Shown here in pieces: positions 24,544-38,300 of a stretch of 64,000 bases of DNA. Positions within the stretch are counted from its first letter, which is position 1. Each line of letters begins with the position of its first letter. The DNA is from Crotophaga sulcirostris (taxonomy: Eukaryota > Chordata > Aves > Cuculiformes > Crotophagidae), in assembly GCA_013397455.1 (NCBI GenBank), contig VYZB01000079.1, forward strand, positions 1,329,200 to 1,393,199, given 5' to 3'. Below the pieces are notes generated by a model that saw only the letters and a list, made by a program, of their open reading frames with translations, was not told the origin of the DNA and did no database searches. The translations under genes and the position numbers were made by a program.

Positions 24544-25976
24544 TAGACCCTCTCTGGATATGCAGTGCTTCCCCTAATAGAAACAACTGGGCTCAGACTG
24601 GTGAATAGAGATGCCACATGCTTACCAGCATGTTTGACTGGGCAGTCTGGTGGCACTAATGCTGGAGAGCATCCATGTAAACAACAGCCAGGCATCCTGC
24701 CTCTGGGTGCTGCTGTTAGCTGCTGGGAAAGGAGAGCATGCACACAAATCTCTTTGTTTCAAGTATCGTAGCATTGCAAACAAGATATTGATGATAATGA
24801 AGCCAAGCAACAGGCAGTGGAGGGGCTGCCAGCTTTTGTTACACGATAAACATCTTCTAAAACCAGTAAAAGCCACACGAGCACACAGTCAAGGTCCCTT
24901 TTGCTGCACTTACCAGTATAACATCCCCACGTCTTCCAGCTGTGCACCAGGAGAAGTGATTAACTGTCCAAGTTTGTGTTGAAACCCTTCCATGAAACAA
25001 ACACTGTACACACTCTTGACTGTGTGGTGGTGAGAAGAGCTGTTTTCATGCACATGGATGCAGGGACACGTATTTTGCAGGCATGCTATCAGCAGCACAG
25101 ATTGGATTTGGAGTGGAGGATGGTAGAGGCTTGTGACAGCCATCCTCTCCTGCTGGAGGTTCCTGCTTTGGTTCCCAGGAGAGCCTTTTCGCAGACAAAA
25201 ATCCCTTGGGTTTCCCTTAGGCAAAGGCTAAGGAAGGGAAGAGGTTTGTTTAGTGTAATGGCTTACTCTCAAATACTTTGCAAAGCATCAAGACCCAATG
25301 AGTTGAGCTTTATTACCCGATCTCCTGAAGCTCTTCCAGACAGGAGAAACCAGCCTGCGTTTTGGTTTCCTACCATCTGCTGGGGGGAACACAGTGGGGA
25401 GTCTGTGTTACTGGGCAACACCAAACCTCACAGTAATTTATCATGAACTTTCTAGGGTATATGGGAGTCCAGTGCCTGCAGACCTTGATCTCTCAAGCCT
25501 CTTTCAAGGCTGTTGGACCCCTCTAGAAGGGGTAGGTGAGATGGGCATAAGACCTGTACCACGTGCTGACCTTGCTACCACAGTTCCCATAGGTCAGAAG
25601 AAAAATTCTGTCCTTGTAGCCTGGGCACATTTTGCATTCAAAAGATTCCCAAATGGGGAAATGGCAGCTCGGGGGATGCCATCAGGAGATCTCTCCCTAT
25701 TTCAGGGCAATTTGAGCACCATGCTCTTTAAAACCATTTGGCTGAAACTGGTAATAACTACGAGGGAGGGAGTGTTTGCCCACACAAGAACAGAGCCTTT
25801 GCTGATTCATTTGCAAGCCCAGAACTGTCAGTTTGAAGCCTGTTATGAAAAGGCCAGATCTTTGGCTGCTGTAAACATTTGCTGAGAGACTGTATTCATT
25901 TTTACCCCAGCTAAGGGACCATGTCCAGGAGGGCCATACATACATTTGATAGAAAGAAATTTATTAACAGCATGCT

Positions 25977-26001
25977 TTTATACCTTCACAAAAGGTATAA
26001 A
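25977..26001. repeat. Perfect 10-bp stem hairpin
   Basis: TTTATACCTT (25977-25986) and AAGGTATAAA (25992-26001) are exact reverse complements separated by five bases. There is no T run after it on the plus strand and no gene near it. About one such element every 100 kb would be expected by chance, so it may mean nothing. Confidence 0.6.
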
Positions 26002-29000
26002 CAAGATTATCCTAAGCTGGGCTTTATTTGCTTGGAAGTGTGTGACTCAATAGCACAGGCAAGCCTGGTGTCTTAGGAGCAGAGCAGGTAGCAAAGACTG
26101 CTCAGAAGTTTCTGTGAGAAGTCTTATTTCCTGGGCTTCAATCTATTTCCATTGACTTTTTCACGACCAGAGCCCCAGGACCAAATGATCTGGTCTTACA
26201 ATTTTCTATATCCAACCAGCCAAGCTGTAGAACGAGAGAGAGACCCTAGTTTGAGTTCCTCATGTGGAAAGTTCCCTCTCTTACCATAGCAGCAATGAGC
26301 ACAAGACTGTCATCCAGGGTATTTCATTCTCCAGGTCCCTAGGTCTAAGCAAGGCAAATTGGTCCCTGAGAGGGGAGTGAGGGGGGTGTACTGTGATGAG
26401 AAGTGCTCACGGCCAAACAAAGCAGCTTCTCAGGCCTGGCAGGGCATTGCGTGCTAGAAAGAACTCTCTTCCCTGCAGCGTTCACTGCTGTTATGCACAC
26501 ATCCATCTGAAGTGGCTTCAAACACAAAGAGAAGGAAAAAAACCTGTATATAACAGCATAAATTGCCATTAGTGGTCAGAGCGGTGCTATAAAATTCTCC
26601 TCGACCACAGAATGAGCATGCTGAGAAACTTGCCTTTCCCCTTAAAGGCAGGGACAGAGGTCCTGTATGTTCTTGTCCTTCTTGCATGAGGGAACCTTGG
26701 GTAAGTCTGTCCCTTCTCCCCACAGTACCCCACATCCCGACAGCATAACCAGACCACCCAGAGATACTGACATTGCTGAAACTCCCTACAATGAAGCAGC
26801 CTGGCTCTGGAGGAAGAGAAGAACAAAAAAAGTCAGCAGTATGGAGCAACACTTTCAAAGAATCCTATGTGACTTAGGTACTGCCCTCACTGACCATGTT
26901 TAGATAAGTCTTTAGGTTCCTAAATCCCTTTAGTACTGCCAAAATATTTCATGACAAAAACCAGAGTTCCTTTTTTTTACTAAAGGAGTTATGATTAAAA
27001 TAATAATCATCATCTAAATACTATTTGTGAGGCCGTATACTGCATGTACTACCACAAAGTCAAACCCAGATTTGTTACTGCAATTTTAAGCATAGAGAAC
27101 TAAATGCATATGCCTGGACATGACAGGGCTGGTCAAATCCAATCTAAACAGCTTCTATTTCATGGAAACCCTGGCTGAAAAGGCACATAAATGTTCCTTG
27201 TCTAGCAATCATCCCTGATGCTTTGTGTTTTCACTATTCTAGAAAGCCTGAGATACTATTTTTATTTAGACTAAAAATAATAAAGGCTTTTCTTCAGTCC
27301 TCTGGGTGCCCTAATTGAATTATGCCTGCATTAGTAAACTCCAGCACTGCTAAAATGAGACAACCACCAACTCACAACATCAAGGAGGCATATCCAGGAG
27401 GCATGGTGTCTGCCTCCTCCAGAAACTCTATCCAGAGGTGTCTTTTGCAAAAAGTTTAGTCCTGGAAAGTTATCAAATCAGCTTAGTATGGAGTGGTGAA
27501 AGCACATTCCAAGTCTCTGAGCCACTGCAGATAAAGCCCAGCTGGCTGGCTCGTCTCTTTTATAAGAAATTTTTCAAACAAGGACTTTGGTCCAGTGTTT
27601 GCACAGTTCATCATCAAACCATACTAGATTTGCAGCTGGAGCTCTTATTACTACCACAATTAATTCTGGAGAAACAGCCCAAGTAGCCCTGCAGGCTGCA
27701 GCCTAGACAACTTAGGTCAAAGGTTTGCAGGTAATGCCTTAGTGTCTTCTTGCAGATGTTAACCATGGAGTGATGATTCATGAGCTTCTGTAGTGTGTGC
27801 TTCCAGAACTTAAACCTTTGCGTCCCAGTCTTCATTTCCAAATGCTTTTAGTTGCAGCCCAGTGAGAATGTGCCTTTCTCCCTAGCATGGGTGACCCTGG
27901 AGGAGGTACCAGCATGACCAACAAGGTGACCTCCCATTTAAGCACAGAAAGTCTGACTGGCTGAGTTACTGATGCTCTGTACTGCCAGACTTCCTCTCAG
28001 ACTACTTGGCTTGTAATGTTAGCACTGCTGAAACTGTTAAACATTCTGACTGCTACCAAATCTATATATTGATGGCAGCTAACTCCTGTACTTTTTAAGC
28101 AGTTGCTGTATTTGCTCTATTTCAGCAAAAGGCTCTACCCTTTTCAGTGTAGCTAAAATAATCCATAGAAACACCCATGAGCCTGACCTTCTCTGAAGTT
28201 TGCTGTCAGTGATGGGGGGAAGAGATAAAGCTAATTCTTTTCTACAGATGTTCTCAGCAATACTGTGATTTCAGCAAAGCCAGAGAGAATTCAAATGCCT
28301 CTCTCAGCTGAGGAAGAAAGCAGTGTCATATGCCTTCCTCAAACCTTCTTTCCAGCTAACAGTGCAGCCAGTGTCACTGAAAAAAAAAAAAGACGAAACC
28401 TAAAAAAATGAAGCAAATACTAGGGTATTTTTCTGGCTGTTATTTCTGTGGTTAAAGCTACAGCTAAAAGCAGCAATAGCAGGTTACAGCAGAAACAGAG
28501 TATGCCACTGTGCAGAGGTTTAACTCAGTGAACTGGGCAGTCTTTATAACAAAATTGGTTTTCAAACTTCAGAAAAGAATTTAAACAAAACATGATTATC
28601 TCTTTCAATGAAGGCATGTTCAGAGAACACCAGCTGGACACAGTACAAGATAGTTCAAGCGTATGTTGCAATGTTTAAAACCTGAAGCAATGAAAACTGC
28701 ACTGAAGCTTGCTCTGTTTTACTTCCATTTGGCATCCTGGAACTAACAGAGTGGTGGAGCTTGAACAAAGTGCTTCAGTCAGCTTCTCTGTGGCTTATGC
28801 CCTGAAATGCCCCTGCCCAACAATCCCATACTGCTGTCCTCCAGTGGGTTCTCCCACACATAAAGCTACCCCAAGCCTCCTGGTTTTATCCAAGCAAGAC
28901 TAGGAACACCTAATAACTAATGAGAAAATAAAAAATTGCTGCTCAGATTGCAGGGGTGGCAGAGAAGGACATGCTCTGAAGGATTTACAAATCAGTACAG

Positions 29001-32000
29001 TACTGCATCCAAGCTTGCACGGTGTGTGCAAGATGAGGCTCCCCGTTCAGAGCTCCCCTTTGCACCACAAAGCTGGTGAGATCCAGTGGCTGCTATGGTG
29101 TATCAACCCTGTGCTGAGGGGGGATCAGATCCTTCTGGGCTGAAAGCACAAAGCTCATGTCACTTTTTAATGGTCCACACAGATGATGTGGAAAAGCGTT
29201 GTGCTGCCCAGTAGAGCAGCTGTAACTGAGCAGTAAGAAAATCAATGAGAGGGAACCATGATTATACATTATCTAGAAATGTGGCTGGCCCAGAGTATAA
29301 ACTCTGGCTCCATGCAAGGAAAAGATTAGGAATTGGGGAAAAAATGTAATAAAACTATGCTATTCTGACAGTTAGTTCTCATCCACACTGCAGTGCAGCA
29401 TATATGGCTTTACTGTCCTCTCCTATTCTGCTCTCTTAGCTATATTTCCTCTGATAGTTGGTTTGTAGCCAGCCAAACTATTCCTGCAGAGCCCAACGGA
29501 GATTCATGATGCTAAGGAAGCCAAGCATGCAGCCAAGGCTAATGCTGGCTTTCCTGGACCTCCTCTTAAGATTTCCAAAGCTTGAGAAAGTGGGCATGAC
29601 TCCATGGATCTCGTGAGCCACTGTTTGACAACACATGATTTTACAGTTTTGTGGTCGCTACAGCTTTAGCTGAAGAGAGGATATACTTTCCTAGTTAACA
29701 TTTTCCAAAGAAATCTTAATTATGCAGGAGCCAAGAAAAGAAAACCATTCTCAGCTGGAGTGTCTGAAATGTATTCTGCAATCAGTCAGGAAAAGTGCCC
29801 AGTAGAGAGAAACCTAATCCTAAATCCCACCCTTTGTGACCAAGACTTGGAATGGCAATGAATGACAGAAAGCAAAATTTCCTTGTTTTGAATGCAGTGT
29901 CTCAAACACCTGTCCTGAGTTCAGAGAAGTCTGATCTGCGACTGCATGTTGACATTTGTGAATGTGACAGTGAAACTTAAAAATAACTATGAGAAGACTA
30001 TAAAGGAAAAGTTATGAATAAATAGCATCATGAAACCACTTCGTGTGCTTCCTTAATACGTTAAATACTGGCTGAATAAAGTAAGAATAGGTAACAGCTG
30101 AGTGAAATATTAGACTGTACAGAAACACATGGCACCACTAAAAGTATCAGTTTTGCCTGCATGGAGAAGTAGTGCTATTTCTATATTGACTGGATGTAGC
30201 CAACAAAACTTTCCATCCACTCCAGCTTTTGAAACAATTAATCTCATGGAAACCAGAGCGGGAAATCCTGCTGGGGAACCAAATGCTTTAAAAACAGTAC
30301 TTTGGTGAAAGATCCAATGGCAATGAAAGCAAATGCACCTGACTTTCTGGGCTGCACTCAGAGAGAGCTCCCTTTAGTTGCAGTGACAGATGTGAATACC
30401 TTTGTTGTCCTGTACCAAGCCCGTCTCGCCAATTTTAAATCATATTAAGTGCAAAACAGGGGAGAGATCTTTCCTTAGCTAGATTTATCAATCTGCTTTT
30501 CTCCTTGTTCAAAAGCTCTTCTGCCCACCTGCCCTCAAGAATATTGGCTACAAAACAAATCATCGATCTGAAGAGACCTGAAAAAAGCCACTTAGCATGA
30601 GCATTTCCTAGGAGATCAGTGTCCAAACCCTCTCCAGATGTAGAAGGTGCTATTTCTGATAGTCCAGGACTTGGTACCAAATCAGTACCTGAATTATCCC
30701 ACTTCCCAGGACACCTACATACACCTGAGTAGAGACAGGTGTCAGAACAATACTCTGAGACAAGAATGAACCTGGAAGCCATGGAAGATATTGAGAAAGT
30801 GGAAAAGGCAATGTCACCTCTCACTTTTGATACTGACTCCAGAGGGGTTGTAAAAACGGGGAAATGTTCAAAATGTGTTTGTCCAGACTCATATAATCAA
30901 CTAAAATCAGCCCATTTGACAACTTCAGGGAGGGCATAAAGGTACATTTGATCACATGAGATGCTCTCATATCACTATCCCCCAGTTCAGGAGCAAAGGA
31001 CAGATTTGCAAGGATTCAGCCCTGCCACACAGAGGGGGAGAGGGAATGAGTCCCTGCATGGATTTGGTGAAGAGAGGGAGAGAGGGGATAGCAGCAGTCT
31101 ACTTGGCTTGGGTGGTGGAAGAGGGTAAAGGAGCATGGAAAGCAAGTTATCCAGGAGACAGACTGTAACAGGAGGCAGTGAATTTGGCTGTAGTCTCTAC
31201 CATTTGTTTTATACTGGCTCTCAGGACAGCTCTGCCTGACACCAGAAAGCACCTCCAAGACATGATGAGTTTCAAGTCCATCGGATGTGGGCGGTAGAAT
31301 TTCTTTTACAAAAAGGAGAGGAATCTGTACCTTCACCCATTAAGAAGTAAGAACAAGATTCAATAACACATCTCCTTAATCTTGGTTATAGAACATCTGA
31401 AACATTTTGCTGAAATTTAAAGCAAATCAGCATGAAGTAGACATTCTGTGGTTGGGAGGTTTCAACCGAAATATTTGCAATTTGGCAAAACTATAAGCAG
31501 TTGAAATGAATTATTGTTGCTGGAAGTGCTAGTCTATTTTAACAACAGGTGGTGTACCTGCATCACTTATCATATGAACAAAATCTAGCATTGCAGTGAC
31601 AAAAACAGAAGTGAAGGATGATACTGTTAACCACTAACACCTAAAGTATTGTAAGGAAGTCAGAGGAAGCAGCTTTTTCCTTAGCATTGGGAGGTGGTAA
31701 TTTCACCCTGTCTTGCAGAGGAAACACTGGTTGCTGAATTTAAATTTTCACAGATCAAAATAAAGCCCTCCAGGTGGTTTCTAATCCATGCAGTTAAATG
31801 AGCCTATGAATCCTGAGACCCCTTAGACAGACAGCATCTCGTTTTCCAAGGCTTTTTGAAAAGCCTAATAAAGATGAAATGAGCAGCATTTTTATCTCCC
31901 ATTCCAACACAAGGGCCAGGAGTGGAAACATCAGGGGACACCGCTGGGTCGGTAGACAGGTAATGTGGCTTCTCTGCATTAGAAACCGAAGGATAAAGAT

Positions 32001-32292
32001 GTGGATATGGTTTGTATGAAGATGCAGGTGGAGTTGTGTAGGGGACTGTGGTTAGAGAAGGAGATGATGGAAATCAGTGATGCGCAGAAAGAGCACACAG
32101 TGGATGCCTACAAGTTGGATTGACAGTTGCATAAAAAGAGATTAGTGTAATGACAGCATCCTGGGTTTTGAATTTAAATTTTTCAACCAGATACTATGGG
32201 AATATTATAGATATTACCTAAGCAAGACAGGTGAATTATCAAAGTAACTTCAAACACGAAGAACCCTGAAGAGTCTCTGGGATGGATAATTG

Positions 32293-32337
32293 CAGGACAA
32301 CAGTCTTAGGAATCAGGACAACAGTCTTAGGAATCAG
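32293..32337. repeat. Perfect 21-bp tandem duplication
   Basis: A 21-bp unit starting CAGGACAACAGTCTTAGG occurs twice without a mismatch (32293-32313 and 32314-32334), and three further bases of the unit follow. The lack of differences suggests a recent slippage event, possibly variable between individuals. Confidence 0.93.
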
Positions 32338-35300
32338 ATTTGTATTCAAGCACATCAAAAAGACGTGCAAAAGAGAGTCCCCCCAAGCATCTTGTCAAGG
32401 TAACAGTAGTTCCCCAAAGCCACGCTCACTGACAAGCTCTGTTTTCAGTTTACCCAATGGCATGAGCCCTGTGTAAAACCAAAAGGGAAGCAGCTGTGAA
32501 GGCAGAGCTCTGCTCACACATTTGGCAGAACTTCCCAAAGCCAGCACAGGCAGGAGGAAAGCCCACTGGCCCAGGGGTGTCAGAAGTTTCCCCATACACT
32601 TCTGCTTTGGAAAGGGGGTACTCAGTGCTTCATAGCAAGCCCCAAAAGGGTTTTAGTGATTCCACTATAAAAATCCTTGATTCAGAAGAGGCCATGTAAC
32701 CAGGCAAGTTATTGCCATGGGGAACACGATGCATTTATGGCTCTTTATGGCAGCCAAGCATACAATGAATGTTGAAACTTTTGTAGGAGTCCCATAAAAA
32801 TCTTCTGTGTGCTGATGAGGTGAGAACATGGAGCTCTGTGCCCTACAAGCAGCCACAGGTTCCTTTCCATTTAACTCACTCTTAAACCAATTACACATTC
32901 ACTAGCATTTTAAGCCCTCTGTTGCACTTTTGGCTTTTGCAACATGAACTTTTAATCCACACTACCCTCTTCCAAACAAAGAAACCATAACTCCACCACA
33001 ACTGAGCATGAACAAAGTAGAACGTAAACAGAGCCATTACTGGAAAAGCATAAGACTTTTCTCCTGGAGCCGTATTCTCACTAATCCTTGCGTCAAGGTG
33101 AAGAGACCTGTCTGTGATAGAAGAATGAGTCGGGGCAGAGCAAAACAGAGGATCGAGGTAACTTGATTCCTAGCAGTTTACTTGCCCTTCACCTTGTTGG
33201 GGCAGCAGTGGTCACAGGTTGCAGGAAGACAAATAATTTCAAACACATGCTCCAGAAAGCACCCCATGTTGTGACAGAGGATCCCTCCAAAATGAAAGCC
33301 ATGGGGAAACCCCTATGCTGCAAGCTTGTAGACTCATAAAAAGCAGCCTGCTCTTGGCTTGTACTGAACATCCATCCCATGGGAGTATGGTGGACCTGGA
33401 GGGTTTTTCTCGCTGTTTTACTGACCTGCAAAATCGTCTGTAAAGGGTGAGGAGTCCTCCTGCCACAGAGTGCATGGGTGGGAAGGGATGCAGGACTGCC
33501 TGGAGCAGCCTGGCAAGCTGCAGTCACCGTCTCCAGGATGTTTTCGTATGATAGCAGATTTTGCTCTGAAGGAAAAGGAGAGAAAGAGACTTGCAGAGAA
33601 GTCAAGTCAGGTATCTGGCTGAACCTACACAGGCACCAACACAGACATGTGAGGGTAACACTGTTCTCCATCCCTCTGAGGTGAATGGAAAACATTCAGC
33701 TGTCTACTAAATTCTCTTTATTTGCAGATTTATTTTATTTATTAAGGGTCTCTCACAGTTCAGGAGTATACAGAAGAGTTAATCTAATTTACTATGAAGT
33801 GCCACACTATGGTATGAAATGTTTCATACACAGGCAGGATTAAAAGGTTTCACTGAATTGAAAAGTTGAGTTACATTTGATTACATTCAAAGAGGCCAGA
33901 AAATAGAAGAATGTGAGGAAAATAATTTTCCATAGGTAAAAGGAGATGGAAGTTAATGATCTCTCCTGGTTAACTTAGAGCCTTTTATGCTTTCTGAGTG
34001 TTAATGTTAAATCAGCTAGACTCCTGCCAACTTATCTCCTGCAAGGTGCCTTTGAATACTAATTCAATTTTTTGGTCTGTTTAAGTTCTTCTTTTACTTA
34101 CACACCTCAGAGTGTAAGTTCACTTTAAGTTCACTTCCAGAGTAAAGGGGAAACCTGTCACTTTGTTTTAACCTGCCTAGGGAAATATTATATTATCAGT
34201 GCAGCAAAACATGAGAATGAGTACATAGCCTGGGCTTTTATCATTTTAGCAGGTTCTCCCTTGTGCACGCCTACAATTCAATCCAAACAAGCCCTCACAG
34301 TGGTTTTGTTCTCTATTGCAGCACACAGGCCAGCCTGCTTGCATATGAATTTTGACATTAGAAATGAAATGTTGCAGAGAAACTGGCTGAAATTTAGGAA
34401 AATGAAGCATTGTTCCTGGGGAGCACACCTTCACCATGAGAGCATTTTGCAGAGAGGCATCGTGCTTTCTCCCCATGCCGGGAATGCTCTAATCCCAAAA
34501 GCTGAGCTTTCCCAAGGATGCCCACTGCAGCAGGAAACCAAGTCTGGTGCAGATCAAGCACAGGCTATTATATCAGGGTGTTTACATCCAAACCTGCTCA
34601 GGACATTGCTGACTGACACAGGGAATAATGCCATTTCTAGTACAAAGACAGCCTCTATCTGCCGAGAGGTTATGCTGCTCTTTAAAGAACAGCCAAGAGC
34701 AGAGTGTGCTCTCGGATCCCCACAGCTGCCTCCAAACAGCAGGAGCCTCTCCCACAGAGCATCTGTGTGTGGCTGGAGAGCCCGAGCCCCCCAGCAGCTG
34801 TACCAATGCCACACCAAGCTGCCAAGTCTGCTCAGATCCACAAAGGCACCACATAGTCCCCAAAACATCCCCTGCGTGTGCCTGTAATTCTGTCTAAATT
34901 CACCCTTGAACCTCCTGGGCATTGCAGGCTCCCCACCACCACCCCTCCAAAATGCAGTGCAGACAAACCCTCTCTTCATTTCATTTAAGGGAAGGAATAT
35001 ATATAAAAGCCCTAATACAGAAAAGCACACTTTCCTCTTTGTACATGAGGAGCATCAACTGGAAAGAAGCCAAGCAATCACTGAGTCCTGGAAGAAAAAA
35101 AAATCAGCAAACTGGTTGCCCTGAAGAATTGCAAACCAAGGCTGAAAAGAGATTAAAAAAGAAAGGAGCAGCACAGCTCTGGCAAAGCACCCAGCCCTTG
35201 GGAGAAGGAGCATTTATCTCTCCAGCAGTGCCACCCTGCTGGGAGCCTCTCCCAGCTGCCCGGCTCGTCAGTGCCGTGACTGTAGTGATTCCCCTAAACA

Positions 35301-38300
35301 TCCTGTCCAACATACACTGGCTGGTCATTCACACCATGCTGAGAGGAACTGCATCAGAAGATGTATAACTAAAGTCAGTCAGAAGTAAATTGTCAGTATG
35401 GAGACGTTTCTCTGGAGGTCATAAATCTACTGGTTGCAAAGCCTGCTGACAGCTATGTTGGGTGGACTGCCCTGGCTCTTGCACATTCTGTTGGCTTTTG
35501 ACCCGACTGAACATTTAAACAACATAAATATTTCTAGTATTTATTTCACAATGTTCTTTTGAATCTTAGGAAGAGTGCACTGTTCTTGTTTTGGTCGTCT
35601 CCTCCCTTCTGCTGTTGCAGAGAGAGAGCTGGCTCCCTGGCAGAGACCAGTTTGGTGTGAAGATCCTCCATTTCAGCTTGAGCAATCCTTATGGGCAGAC
35701 CAGGGTTTTCTCAAATATATCCATTATTCAAGCTGACCCTACACTTTCTCTTGGCATTTTGCTTCTTGTCTCTTTCCCTCCTGCTCTCTGGACTTGGTAC
35801 AAGGATTTCACTGACAGAGCAGACTGTTGCACATCCTTTGGGCTATGATTGACCATGTAAGATCACAAGACCTTTTCATTATAACTCCTATAAGCAAGGG
35901 AAGAGCGTGGCTTTGAAGTAAAGAAGGTTGGTTTTTCATTTTTTAAAATTTTTCTTTAGAACATCAAATCTTCTGGATCAGACAGGCCTTGCCCAGGGCA
36001 TTGTTCCTAGAAAAAGGATTGGTTTAGCTCTAACCTCAAACTGCACCCTAAGCAGTAACCGGCCATGGGTGCAGATGGCTATAAATTCTTCCAGCTGAGT
36101 TTGTAGCTGGCCAGATGTGAGCCAGCTCCAGGCCAGGAGCCATCAGGCTGTGTGAGCGTGGCACTGCGCCCGGCGCTGTGGGTCACAGCCCTGCACACAC
36201 AAATGCAAGGGTAGGAATCAACTCCCCCATCTCCATCAAAGGTTCTCTCAGCATGGAAGGGTGCCAACATCTGGACGAGGCATGTCTGCTTGGTACAACC
36301 TGCATGCTAATGCAACTTGACCCCTGTCTGGCCCCATCTGACACTGGTAAGAGGGTCACGCCTGCCTGTGGATCCAACATTATGCTTTTCTTCTTCCAAT
36401 TTAAATGCAGATCTCTTACAATTTTACTCGCAAACACTTGGGTACCAAGTCAGTTGTGATTTCTAGTGAATTACTTGCAACATCATCCACTCAAGGAAAA
36501 CACAAAAAAAAAAATACATCAGCAAAATTTCCAGGGTCACTGGCAGCATCTGCCACATGATCCCAGCTGCGGAGGAGGCAGCTCGCTCCTTTGTCACCGT
36601 GCCTTGATGCCAGGGATCTAACAAGGCAGCTGAGAAACTCCGAATGCTGTGTGAAGCAGGGTTTCATTAAAATAAAATATACCAAGCACATTGCATGTAT
36701 TGATTTGTAATTCTCACCAGTGGTTGTTTTCATAAAGTAATTGCAGATGCTGGCTCTGGCGGCTTGCAAAGAGAGCAGTCAGATCTTAGTCTGCCTTGCT
36801 TAACAGCCTCAGCATCAAAGACCTCATGAGAGGTTTGGACACTTTAAAAGGCTCAGCAATTATCTCTGGTGCTGGCTTTGCATTTACTTTCCTTGCATAT
36901 TCATGCCAGCAATATTTTAGCATGCATATAACAGGAGGAAGCAAAGACTGACAGTGGGGGATACAGCTGAAGTGAAGCAGATGTCTTTTAAATTCAGAAC
37001 ACATACACCACAGAAACACTGAGTAATCGAACGCAAACTAGAAGTGAAACCAGAAAAAAACAGATTTTTGTACTTAAAACTGAGCACTAGAGAAAGAACA
37101 AAGAGCACAAGTTGTACAAAACAAACTTATTTTAAAAAACACTTCACTTTGAACACCCTAGTGCATTGCCAAATAGCACAGGTAAGGAATTTCAATAAAT
37201 TTAGTTTTATGTTGACCGTGTCCCTTTAATTATTACTTTTTGGCACAGCATGTAGGACACCTCCAGGCCAAAACACAAGTGAAGTTTAAAGTATAACTGT
37301 TCCTTGCCTTTGGGAATTAAAGTTTTCTGATTGTTATACAAACATATTTGGACCTATTTTTTAGAGTTTCATCCCATTAGCAATTATACTATTAGCAGTG
37401 AGTCAGAGAACATTTTGCTGATGTTTGAAAACACGTAACTGAAGGTCAGAGCCTACTAAACTTCACTGAGCAAGCAGACCTAATGTGAAACAGCCTTATT
37501 TGCTCCAGTGGGATTGCTCTAATGAGCAAGGGTTTGCAGCATGTGATCTTAGATTGTGAACTATATAGAGCCGCTTCGTTTTAATTGCAAGGCACTAGGC
37601 ACATCCAAGCAAGAGCAAAACATAAGGATAAAAGAGGAACTGTAGAGAAACAGCAGATAATTATAAAACGAGAAAGAACCAAGGGTGGAGGGTTTCTATT
37701 TTTCCTGGTTAATCTGGGAAACTTATTCAACAGAGGCAGCAACCAGTGGTCATTAGAAAAGTGCTGTGACACGCAGGCAGTAAAAAAAAGCTCAAATCCA
37801 AGGTTTTACAATAATCACAGACCTGAAAACAGACATCCAGATTCTCTTGGAACAGCTGTCTTCTAAAAGCAGACCTGAAACGTAACCCACACGCCAGAGG
37901 CTATCTTTGGTACAGAAGCCCTTCTGGATAAACCAACGAGATGAGTTTCTTGGCAGTGGAGCTACTTATAACTCTGATTTGGCTTTTGCACAACACAGAT
38001 GAGGCCACGGAAAGAGGCACGCTGGCAGGCTGGTGAAACTCAGCTTCTTCATTTTACTGCAGTTCAGTGTTTTATGAAATCTTGATCCTTACAGATCAGG
38101 CCCACACTTTAATGCCACTTGGTTTTCAGAGAAAGCTAAAAAGCTGGAAATAAAGCTCAGATTAAAACACAGCTTCTGTTTCGTGCATGTGCCCCTTGGC
38201 TTAAATCACATGAAATGGTTGAGTTTACCTGGCTTTGATAGCATACCATAATATCAGCTTGCATTTTTCTCCAAAAGCTTGTGGATTCCCTGGCTGCTTG

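Noticed and set aside
24976..25885. Two overlapping plus-strand open frames (156 and 163 codons)
   Set aside because: They are in different frames, resemble nothing, and no codon pattern suggests selection.
33189..33695. Minus-strand open frame of 168 codons
   Set aside because: No recognisable domain, and no splice or polyadenylation context.
34261..34887. Longest uninterrupted open frame in the window (208 codons, plus)
   Set aside because: Its composition is unstructured, a 158-codon frame overlaps it on the minus strand, and no known motif is visible. Without transcript or conservation evidence I do not call it a gene.
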